Assembly (NCBI GenBank): GCA_964388275.1
Contig: CAYLZD010000004.1
Coordinates: 1 to 64,000 of the forward strand
Length of the DNA: 64,000 bases
DNA from: JARYLZ01 sp964388275
GTDB lineage: Bacteria; Bacteroidota; Ignavibacteria; SZUA-365
Reading direction: 5' to 3'
Position numbers and translations under genes: made by a program. Numbering within the stretch: position 1 is the first letter of the stretch; the number at the start of each line of letters is the position of its first letter. Below the pieces are notes generated by a model. It saw only the letters and a list, made by a program, of their open reading frames with translations. It searched no databases and had not been told where the DNA came from. Positions 27,504 through 35,497 of this stretch are shown piece after piece.

Positions 27504-30500
27504 TCAACGGGATGTCGTGATGTTCATGACTCTGGTGAGAGTGCCGGCGGCCGACTGCAGCCGAAGCACGTAGGCTCCTTGAGGCAGCCTGTCGCCTCGG
27601 TCGTCGCGGCCGTCCCAGCGTATATGCCTGACGCCGGCCGGCGCCTCCTGTTCGAGCAGCGTGCGCACCACGCGGCCCATCACGTCGTACACGACGAGGC
27701 GAACCGGACCCGCCTCGGAAAGCGAGAAGGCGACCGTGGTGAACTCGTTGTTCTCCGCGACAAAGGGATTCGGATAATTCTGCTCGAGCGAATACATAGG
27801 CACCGTGCCCTGCTCGGCCGTCTTGAGGTACAGTCTTGCCGCCCCATCGACCCGGACGCTCAGTTTCTGTTCCTTGTTTCCGTCGAAAACAGCCAGGATT
27901 TCATTCCGCTCATCCAGCAGTTCATAGCGTCCGCCCGAGGCGAGCTCCGGTGAAGAGGTGATCGCAACCTCGCCCCGCGCGCTGAGCAACAGCGCCGATC
28001 CTTCCCGGGGCACGTACAGCGTGCCGGTTTCCGTGCGGACGTCGAAGGATTCACCCGGAGGGGGCTGGGGAAGCTGGAGCAGATCCGCCATCTCGCCCGG
28101 GATGCGGGAGTCCGTCAGCATCACGGTGCGCGCCGCTTCGCCTGAAACGAACTTGAGCGACGCGGTGATGCCGAGGGATGCGGCCGCTTTCAGATAAGCG
28201 GTCTGCGCCGTGCCGCCGGTGAATCCGCTGCTCTGCAGGCGCAGACGGGTTCCCGGATTGACGCGTACCCAGTAACCTTTGCCTGTCTCGATGTTCGAGG
28301 GCACTACGTATCCCGAAACGGGATTGTAACCGAAGAGTGAGAGCAGGCCGCCGACCGGCGTCTGAACAATCGAGGATGCGGCGACCGGCTTGGACAGGGA
28401 CCCGATCAGGTTCCATCCGTAGCCGTAGGGTTCACCCAGGCCGTTGAGGGAATTCCAATCGAAGGACAGTTTCTCCAGACCATAGTAGGTCGTCGACTTG
28501 CTGTCGGTTTTCAGCCAGTAGCCGTCGCCGAAGGCCATGTCGGAAACCGGAGAATAGTTGCCGGCGGACGGATCGAAGCCGTACAGCAGAGTCTGCAGGC
28601 CCGGGAAGATCGCCGCCGAGGACGTGTTCTTCACGTCCAGAGGAAGCGAAACGAGTTCCCAGTCGCCGCTGTGCTGCTGCACGAATCTCGTCGGTTGTCC
28701 CGTGCCGTCCGGCACGGGAACCGGTATGTTCACGACGATCGTATCCTTTTTGCTTTCTTCATCCTGATCGTCGTTGACGACCACGATTTCCCTGTCGGGC
28801 TTGGGATTGGACGGATCCGTGCATAGACGGAACAGCGTCATCTCGGGAAGCTGCAAGATTTCGTTGACCCGCGCCGGAAGGAGTTCGCCGGATTCGCTCT
28901 TTTCGAAAAGATGGAACTGATAGGGATTGTAGAGCGGATAATGGGTGTCGTCCTTGCGATCGCGGAACTGCAGTCCGAACTCCACGCAAGGGAATCTGCC
29001 CGGATCCGTGCGGACGGGCACAACGACCACTTCCGGCTCCTTGGTCTTCGGAGGACATACGGGCGCCTTTACCTCGACTCGCACGATATAGGTTCCCTCG
29101 TCCGTGAAAGTATAGCTCGATACCGAGCGCATGTCGATATTCGAGGCGGCGCCCTGCACCGTCATCGCATAGGATGCGTTGGGCGTCGAGGGAGGCGCAC
29201 TCCAGGACATGGTCACAGGAGTCAATCCCGCGCCTGTCTGAATCCTGGCCTGATAGATATGATTCTGCTTGACGGCGCGCAGGTCCGTCGTGCTGCCGTT
29301 GGAACCGGTGATGTTGATCCAGCGGACGTCGAAGGTGCCGGCCGGCGGGAAAGGCGGCAGATCCGGCTGACCGGCCTCCAGGCCGTCACCGGCGCCTTCC
29401 TGCATGCCGTACTCGAGCGCGACGCTTCCCTGCCTCGCGTTGCGGAGATTGAGTTCATGCGTCCACTTGCTCATCGGTTCCGGCACACAGGGTTTCTCCT
29501 TCCATACCGCGATGATCTTCTTGCTGCGCCACATCGTGACCGCGAGCGGATTCGTGGTCGAGGAGGTGTCGTTGCTCCAGCCGGCGAACTGGTACGAAGC
29601 AGTGTTCAACGCCTGGGCGTTGACGACGGAACCGACCGGATGCAGCGTGCGCTCTGTGAGCGGACCGTCCGGACCGTTCGGATAAACGATTACGAGTTCC
29701 GCGAAGTTGGCCGCGATCGGTTTGAGCCGCGCGCCGATTTCATATTCGCCCGACTGCTGATTGGGGCCGATCACGATGCGGGTCGGATTCGCCTTCGGGT
29801 CCTGCAGTATGTCGGGCTTGGGAAGATCCCATCCGTCGAAGCTGAATCCCGGAGGAGGATCGAACAGCAGATCGAAATTCCTCGGCGTGCGGCGGTCGAG
29901 GCCCTCCTCGAAGGCTTCGCCTGGGACCTTGGAAACGAGAATTCCGCTGAACGGCTTCATCACGGTGATGCGCACGCATTCCGGACACAATCCAGCGATG
30001 GACGGACGGTTCTCAACCCGCTCCACGTCCATCGTGTATTCTCCGAAGCCGAAGAATCCCTGCGAAGGATCGACGAAACGGTAGCTGTAATACATGCCCA
30101 TTTGCGGCTCGACCATGATGTTGTATTCGCCGTCGGCGCTCAGCGTGAGCTTGTAGGTGTTGCCGCCCGACGGACTCGCGTTGATAACGACTCCTCCGCT
30201 CGTGCGCTGCGCGGTGAATTTCGGACGGAAATCGGATCCAGGGCGCACCCGCAGGGTGAGTTGCAGTCTCTCTCCGAAAGTCATGTTGCTGAGGTTTATG
30301 ACCGTCATGCGGTAATAGTCGTTCTTGGGCACGAACCAGCTCCACTCGGCTGAACGCGGCAGTATCGGACAGGCGGCATCCACGGTGTATGCCGCCATGC
30401 CGGGACCCGACGAGGTCAGCACTCGCGGCGAAGCCGCCGTGTTGGGCTCGAAGGTATCGGCGCAGTAAACCGTATCCGCCGGCGAAGCAGGTCGGGTGGC

Positions 30501-32594
30501 CAGTTGCGCTATCGTCGAGTAGTTTCCTTTCACGGTATTGAAATAACCGACGATTCGGAAGCGATACTGTGTGTTGGCCGCGAGCGCGGCTGTGCCGCCG
30601 CCGGCAAGAGGCAGGCGCGTGATCAGAGCGCCGGTCCACTGGTTGATGCCGACGGGGAAGGGATCCATGACGGGCGCGACCTCGACCCATAGTCCCGGAG
30701 TCCTCTCGTACTCGATCTTCGTATCGGCCTTCGACATGTCGAATTTGTTGCGCCAGCGAAGCGCGATGCCGCGGGCCGGCGAGGCGCCGTTGTCGGCGGG
30801 CGCAAGGTGAGCCGTGAGCGTGTTGTTGACCGCGAAGACGTCCGGAGGCGAATTGGTGTAAACCGCTTTGATGTCGACGACCGGATCGTTGCGGGATGAT
30901 GTGTACTGCCACGATTGAAGTACGTTGGCCGCGTAGTCGACATTGGTTACTCCGCCGTTCTTTCTCTTGATTTCCCAATAGTCGAAGTACCAAGTAGTGC
31001 CTGAGATATTCCTCGTCAGAGGCACGGTTATCTTGTTGCAGAAATCGTATTCGAGCGGAAGACACATGGATTTGCTCCAGCTGCGCGTCGCTTTCGAGTA
31101 CCCAGTGTTGTCGCAGGTCGTGATGGTGAACTGGCCGTTTGCCGGGCTCGTCGAGATGCAGCGCAGAGGCGTCCAGGCGGAAGCCGAGATCAGTCCCGTG
31201 TGCACGGGCGTCGCGCTGCTCGCGCCGGACAGGTAATTGCCCACCATCATCGCGTCGAAGCCGTGCACCTGCCACCCGGACCTTCCGAGCGAGCCCGCCG
31301 AGCGTTCCTTTTGACAGTTGATGTTCGCGATACCGCGGTAGGAGAATCCGCAGTTGTCGTCGCGGTATTCATCCGGGGAACCCCAGAGATGTCCGATCTC
31401 ATGCGCTATAACGTTCCGGTTCGGCGCGCTGGAGGGATTCAGCCCCGCCTGCCAGTAGCGCACGTCCATGGCGAAGTAGATGCCTTCCCTGTCGCCGTTC
31501 GCCCAGGAAATCACCTCGGCGTGAGGCCATATGCCTTCATCCGGAGTGCCTTTCCATGCGATGCATCCGAAAATTGATTGATCGGCGTTATATGCGTCCT
31601 TCAACTTGTTGTTGTAGTATTTGCCCCATACCAGGCCCGACTTGAGGAAAGGCGCCAGATACACCGGGAAGGTCTGGTCGATATAATCCCAGGCGCCCGG
31701 AGGACGGAGTCGATTCACGACTGTGGGTATGAAGCTGTGTTCGCCGACAGAAACAGGCTCGCCGTTGATCTGCATGGCCCAGTGGTTCGGGCCGTAATTG
31801 AGCCAGATTTTTGTCATGGACCTCCCGTACTTGGATGCCAGAGAAGTCCAATAGGCCATGGCATCCACATAGAACGAGAGGTATCTCGAGTAGACGGTGT
31901 TGTCCCAGTTCCAGGAACCGGATCCCGGCTGGCTTTCAAGGAAGAAGCTGGAATGAACCACAAGACCGACCGGGCGTGTCGCGCTCGTCTCGACCGGATC
32001 GGAATCGCCCATCGTCGAGCGCTTCGCGGCTTCAGCCGGTATCTGTGATGCAGTCACGCATGAATGCGGTTCCTGCAATTCGGCGAGCACATCGAGCTCG
32101 AGAAGTCGATCTTCCATGCCACGGATCTCATCCGGAGTTTTGTTCCGCTTGGCTAAAGCGAGGAAGCTGACGAGCGCCTCGTCCGCTTCCGAGTTCTCGC
32201 CAGCGGCCATGAAATGCCTGGCGCCCGCCGTCGCGCGGAATTCATCGGTGTTGTACGAGATCGAACGCACGGCCACCGTCCCCAGAGCCGTATTCAGTTT
32301 GACGGAGCGGACCGCCGCCTGCGCTTCGCGCGGCACCCAGCCCAGCCAGCGCTGAGGAGAGGTGATGACGGCGATGAGGGCGCCCTGTTCAGTGAGCTGT
32401 TTCCACAGCGCGCGCACTTCATGCCAGTCGGTGCAGGCGGTCTCAATGATGGCGAGATCCCTGTAGTACGCCGCGTCTCCCTGCGAGATCCTGTCGGGAG
32501 GGGTGTAGACGGGAATGGGGGGTTCATCCTGGGCCGCCGCCGACGAGAAAAGGGCGAGTGCGAGAACAAGGAAAAGTGTATGTCGGAAATGCAT
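27504..32594 (-). CDS. Large secreted metzincin-like protease with T9SS domain
   Basis: A 1,696-residue exported protein. After the signal peptide (ending SSAAAQ) lies a zincin region with HEIGHLWGSPDEY near residue 398. It fits HExxHxxGxxD, a metzincin zinc motif with Asp as third ligand, and a Met-turn-like GFDAMMVG comes about 40 residues later. The remainder contains Fn3/Ig-like segments, an InlB-type GWSNDTSSTTNP repeat, two WNL modules shared with the LamG protein, and a C-terminal NYPNPF T9SS domain. The start at 32594 is behind GAGG. It is probably a surface or secreted peptidase; substrate is unknown. An FNR-like palindrome lies 170 bases upstream. Adhesin function is possible for the repeat part. 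Confidence 0.82.
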   Translation of the reverse strand: MHFRHTLFLVLALALFSSAAAQDEPPIPVYTPPDRISQGDAAYYRDLAIIETACTDWHEVRALWKQLTEQGALIAVITSPQRWLGWVPREAQAAVRSVKLNTALGTVAVRSISYNTDEFRATAGARHFMAAGENSEADEALVSFLALAKRNKTPDEIRGMEDRLLELDVLAELQEPHSCVTASQIPAEAAKRSTMGDSDPVETSATRPVGLVVHSSFFLESQPGSGSWNWDNTVYSRYLSFYVDAMAYWTSLASKYGRSMTKIWLNYGPNHWAMQINGEPVSVGEHSFIPTVVNRLRPPGAWDYIDQTFPVYLAPFLKSGLVWGKYYNNKLKDAYNADQSIFGCIAWKGTPDEGIWPHAEVISWANGDREGIYFAMDVRYWQAGLNPSSAPNRNVIAHEIGHLWGSPDEYRDDNCGFSYRGIANINCQKERSAGSLGRSGWQVHGFDAMMVGNYLSGASSATPVHTGLISASAWTPLRCISTSPANGQFTITTCDNTGYSKATRSWSKSMCLPLEYDFCNKITVPLTRNISGTTWYFDYWEIKRKNGGVTNVDYAANVLQSWQYTSSRNDPVVDIKAVYTNSPPDVFAVNNTLTAHLAPADNGASPARGIALRWRNKFDMSKADTKIEYERTPGLWVEVAPVMDPFPVGINQWTGALITRLPLAGGGTAALAANTQYRFRIVGYFNTVKGNYSTIAQLATRPASPADTVYCADTFEPNTAASPRVLTSSGPGMAAYTVDAACPILPRSAEWSWFVPKNDYYRMTVINLSNMTFGERLQLTLRVRPGSDFRPKFTAQRTSGGVVINASPSGGNTYKLTLSADGEYNIMVEPQMGMYYSYRFVDPSQGFFGFGEYTMDVERVENRPSIAGLCPECVRITVMKPFSGILVSKVPGEAFEEGLDRRTPRNFDLLFDPPPGFSFDGWDLPKPDILQDPKANPTRIVIGPNQQSGEYEIGARLKPIAANFAELVIVYPNGPDGPLTERTLHPVGSVVNAQALNTASYQFAGWSNDTSSTTNPLAVTMWRSKKIIAVWKEKPCVPEPMSKWTHELNLRNARQGSVALEYGMQEGAGDGLEAGQPDLPPFPPAGTFDVRWINITGSNGSTTDLRAVKQNHIYQARIQTGAGLTPVTMSWSAPPSTPNASYAMTVQGAASNIDMRSVSSYTFTDEGTYIVRVEVKAPVCPPKTKEPEVVVVPVRTDPGRFPCVEFGLQFRDRKDDTHYPLYNPYQFHLFEKSESGELLPARVNEILQLPEMTLFRLCTDPSNPKPDREIVVVNDDQDEESKKDTIVVNIPVPVPDGTGQPTRFVQQHSGDWELVSLPLDVKNTSSAAIFPGLQTLLYGFDPSAGNYSPVSDMAFGDGYWLKTDSKSTTYYGLEKLSFDWNSLNGLGEPYGYGWNLIGSLSKPVAASSIVQTPVGGLLSLFGYNPVSGYVVPSNIETGKGYWVRVNPGTRLRLQSSGFTGGTAQTAYLKAAASLGITASLKFVSGEAARTVMLTDSRIPGEMADLLQLPQPPPGESFDVRTETGTLYVPREGSALLLSARGEVAITSSPELASGGRYELLDERNEILAVFDGNKEQKLSVRVDGAARLYLKTAEQGTVPMYSLEQNYPNPFVAENNEFTTVAFSLSEAGPVRLVVYDVMGRVVRTLLEQEAPAGVRHIRWDGRDDRGDRLPQGAYVLRLQSAAGTLTRVMNITTSR

Positions 32595-32761
32595 GTGCAC
32601 CTCGTCTGGTGATGATTGAAATGGAGGATTTCCATCCAGTTTGATTGCGCGGATAATCCGGTCTCTTGCACGACCGGTTGCTGTCCTCGCTTCATCTATT
32701 CCGGCGGAACACTTGTTCCGCATGTTCTTCATTATCGACGGGAGACAATCTATAACGACAC

Positions 32762-32775
32762 TTGATTAAAATCAA
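32762..32775. promoter_or_regulatory. FNR/CRP-family box-like palindrome
   Basis: The sequence TTGATTAAAATCAA matches exactly the FNR consensus TTGAT-N4-ATCAA, and extends to a perfect 16-bp inverted repeat, CTTGATT-AA-AATCAAG at 32761-32776. It stands about 170 bases upstream of the protease start. A regulator of the CRP/FNR superfamily is the natural candidate. On the minus strand the right half also resembles a -35 element (TTGATT) with TATAGA 15 bases further. Confidence 0.5.
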
Positions 32776-32868
32776 GTATCTCGGATATTTTTTATCCGTT
32801 ATAAGCCCCGCCCTGTCTCGCGGCATTCGGTCCGCCTTGGGACCGGCGGTCGGTGGTTGAATCCGATG

Positions 32869-32920
32869 CCGAGGACCGGGGCGCAGCAAGCCCGCCGTTC
32901 AGCCGGCCGCTGCGCCTCGG
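32869..32920 (-). terminator. Long GC-rich hairpin after an exported-protein gene
   Basis: Nested arms CCGAG/CTCGG and GCGCAGC/GCTGCGC, the latter perfect over 7 bp with a 21-base loop, begin within two bases of the stop codon at 32922. No T-tract follows on the minus strand, so the call is modest. Confidence 0.4.
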
Positions 32921-32921
32921 A

Positions 32922-34058
32922 TCATCGCCGCTGAAGATTGAGTAACAGGATATTAGCGGTCCGGTGCGACAGTAGGCTAAGGAAACAAATGCCGGCCGCC
33001 TTCGAAAACTTCAAGTCCGCTCTGTTCAAAGGGAAACGGGCGACTCCCGCTGGCAGAGCTGTTTCAGGTGCCTCCCATACCGTGCGGCCGAGGACATCGA
33101 TAACCGAGAGGACGATGTTACCACCGTCCCTCGAAACGATTTCGATCACACCGCTCTCATTCATCGGATTCGGAAAGAAAGATAATCGGATTGCCTTATC
33201 CTCATTTGCAATGCCGGGCTGTCCGGCATGCGCCGTCGAGGTGTCTGTTACCGGCCTCCCTAAAGCCCAGTCCATTGCGGCCCACAGAAATCCCCATTCG
33301 CTTTCCGGATCGTTCAGCTCGGCTCCGAAATCAGTCCCGTCCCGCCCGCTGTTCTCTTCGATCTCCGGATGTGGCCCGATGAGAAGAGCACGGCCCGAGC
33401 CGTAAGAGAAGCTGATAATCGCGCATTGATCCGCTGCATCGTCCCATGTCGCAACAGTGTCAACGACAATACCCGGATCCGGAACGAATGCGGGCCCGCC
33501 GAAATACAGGGTCCTGTAGGCACCCTGAGATGCAGAGCCGAGTATGCTGCGGGAATTCATGGTGATGCCGGTCATCGAATAACCCGGCCAAGCCTGAATC
33601 TCGCTCAAGGAACCCCGCGCAGTCCCCTTGAAGAGACCGAGCGTATATGGGTAGCTGCCGCCCTCCCAATCGACGCGGTCCGATGCGAAATATGCGCCCG
33701 CGCATATCCCTATGTATGCGCCTCCGCTTCGCACAAGATCCCGAATATTCTCTTCCCCGCGGGCTGAGATCTTCAGCTTGTAATCGTATGCATAACCTCC
33801 GGGAAAATATATCGACCTGAATGATGTCGTCAAATTTTGAATATTCACATATGATGCATCGACTCTTCTGTGGGTAAGCCCCTTCCACTCCAGAAAACGC
33901 TCGAAGGCGATGACTCCGGCTTCCCATGCGCCTTCGTCCATATATACCGCTACATCAGTGAGTGAGGGATTTTGGGCCATCGAGCCGGCTGGGATACCGC
34001 TCAGAGTAATAACGAGCTGCAACGGGGAAATCATCCGAAGAATATTGCGAAGAGTCAT
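32922..34058 (-). CDS. Exported glutamine-amidotransferase-like (BPL-N) protein with T9SS domain
   Basis: A 378-residue protein with a signal peptide ending AGSMAQ. Residues about 35-260 match the class I glutamine-amidotransferase fold of the biotin-protein-ligase N-terminal family (BPL_N): FPGGYAYDYK, and the nucleophile elbow GICAGAYFAS with the catalytic Cys. A DVLGRTVWE-type T9SS domain opens near FFPNPMNES and closes with NILLLNLQRR. Exported versions of this fold are uncommon and their substrate is unknown. The gene appears monocistronic, with a long hairpin after it. Confidence 0.72.
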   Translation of the reverse strand: MTLRNILRMISPLQLVITLSGIPAGSMAQNPSLTDVAVYMDEGAWEAGVIAFERFLEWKGLTHRRVDASYVNIQNLTTSFRSIYFPGGYAYDYKLKISARGEENIRDLVRSGGAYIGICAGAYFASDRVDWEGGSYPYTLGLFKGTARGSLSEIQAWPGYSMTGITMNSRSILGSASQGAYRTLYFGGPAFVPDPGIVVDTVATWDDAADQCAIISFSYGSGRALLIGPHPEIEENSGRDGTDFGAELNDPESEWGFLWAAMDWALGRPVTDTSTAHAGQPGIANEDKAIRLSFFPNPMNESGVIEIVSRDGGNIVLSVIDVLGRTVWEAPETALPAGVARFPLNRADLKFSKAAGICFLSLLSHRTANILLLNLQRR

Positions 34059-34153
34059 ATGTTTTTAGGGCGTTCTATCGTGAGCTCGAATCGACAGGAA
34101 ACTACCCCGCGGATGACTTATATCAAATACGACCATGCGAATCATGACCCGTG

Positions 34154-35485
34154 TCAATCAACCGGAATCAAATGCCTCGTCCCGTCCGACCACTCTTCCT
34201 TCGACACGCACATGGTGTCTCCGTGGTCCCGGATCAGGGCGTTGAAGCGGCGGCGGTCCATTATGTTTAGAAGGGCGAGCGCGCAATGCGTGTCGATGAC
34301 AAGGCGCGATATCGGACACGGCCGTTTCGAGAGCAGCGCATACAGAATCCCCGCTTTCCGGGCGCCCACCGCTATTCCGAGCACTCCCGCGCCCTTGCCC
34401 GTCTCGTAATGTCTTCGCGCCACGTCCTCGAAGTGTTCCGGCTTGGCCGCCGGCAGCCTGCTGTTGATGTTCTCGATGAGCTTCCCCAGCTCGTCTCCAA
34501 GAGGATGCCGATGCGCCGCCAGGCAGAAATGCCCGCCCAGATCACCGACCACCTCGTGCGTCTCGCTGTATGATATTAGGGAAGCGAGTTCCTCGCCGCT
34601 GAGCCAGGATCTGAGAAAACTTTGAAATACTGTGTAGTTGTCCGCCGATCCGAAACCGCTGACAATCGTGTCCATCTGATCGATCAGCGGGCGGCCGCAG
34701 GCGGCCCGCCTCGATTCGTCACGCGAGCCGAATATCCTCGCGAAAGAACTGTGTCCAGTCAGAAAATCCCTAATGCTTTCTAGACTCTCGGCGGTATGGC
34801 TGAAGCTGTGCGGTATGAAACCCGGAACATTCAGCATCGCGACTTCCGAATCCGGACCGAGACGGCCGGCCAACAGGTTCGCCAGAATGTTGCAATTGAC
34901 GTCCATTTCGTCGAGCCCTTCGATCGGCACATCCGGCACATAAAACGAAAGATCCCCGAAAAGGCTCACGACGGTGTTGCGCCCGATCTTCCTGTCGGGC
35001 TGTGTTCTCATCTCCTCAATGACGCGGCGCACGCTGATTCCGTAATTGACGCCGACGACGTGTTCCTCGCCGTCAAAAAGCGCCGTTTCCAGGATTCTCG
35101 CCGCCCTCCGCGCCGCGATCACCAGAGACTCACTCTCCTCCCTTTTGTACGCGTCGTTTTCCAGCTTTCTTCCAAGCACAGGTATCTCATAAGTCTTGAA
35201 CATGCCCAACGGAGAAGGCGTAACGGTGAGACGTTCGTCGGAGAAATATATCGTGCTTGTCAGCGCGTCGAGCAAGGGGCCGGTCAAGAGCACATCCTTG
35301 ACGTACTCGTCGACGGATTTTTCTATCGGCGCCTTCATCACCGGTTCATAGGCGATCGATCCGTCTCTCTCGGCTGTTTCAAGTATCTCCGACACATCGT
35401 CCACGTTCATCGACAGCATATCGGCGATCTGCATCGGGGGCATCCCGACACAGTACAGGGCTACGACGGCGTTCACGGTATTCAT
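34154..35485 (-). CDS. SorC-family transcriptional regulator
   Basis: A 443-residue regulator. An HTH occupies about residues 5-40 (LYCVGMPPMQIADMLSMNVDDVSEIL, with the SorC/DeoR pattern). The rest resembles the sugar-binding sensor of SorC regulators: VVSLFGDLSFY, LAGRLGPDSEV, VGDLGGHFCL, and VLGIAVGARKAGILYALL. SorC proteins are usually about 315 residues; the extra length lies between HTH and sensor and in the C-terminal tail. It lies 12 bp after the fusion enzyme gene with its own GAGGAG site, so it is probably co-transcribed and may sense a sugar phosphate made or used by that enzyme. The operator could be the palindromes at 38422-38463. Confidence 0.75.
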   Translation of the reverse strand: MNTVNAVVALYCVGMPPMQIADMLSMNVDDVSEILETAERDGSIAYEPVMKAPIEKSVDEYVKDVLLTGPLLDALTSTIYFSDERLTVTPSPLGMFKTYEIPVLGRKLENDAYKREESESLVIAARRAARILETALFDGEEHVVGVNYGISVRRVIEEMRTQPDRKIGRNTVVSLFGDLSFYVPDVPIEGLDEMDVNCNILANLLAGRLGPDSEVAMLNVPGFIPHSFSHTAESLESIRDFLTGHSSFARIFGSRDESRRAACGRPLIDQMDTIVSGFGSADNYTVFQSFLRSWLSGEELASLISYSETHEVVGDLGGHFCLAAHRHPLGDELGKLIENINSRLPAAKPEHFEDVARRHYETGKGAGVLGIAVGARKAGILYALLSKRPCPISRLVIDTHCALALLNIMDRRRFNALIRDHGDTMCVSKEEWSDGTRHLIPVD

Positions 35486-35497
35486 CAGCTCTCCTCG

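Larger units (their letters stand above)
32595..32921. other. Intergenic region upstream of the protease
   Basis: A 327-bp gap. From left to right it has the ribosome site of the protease, a 7-bp hairpin (GCGGAAC/GTTCCGC, near 32704-32721), an FNR/CRP-like palindrome (32762-32775), a short GGATA/TATCC repeat, and a long hairpin after the upstream gene. No small gene was found. Confidence 0.4.

Noticed and set aside
28911..30353. A 480-residue plus-strand open frame
   Set aside because: Antisense of the large protease; high Arg, His and no fold features.
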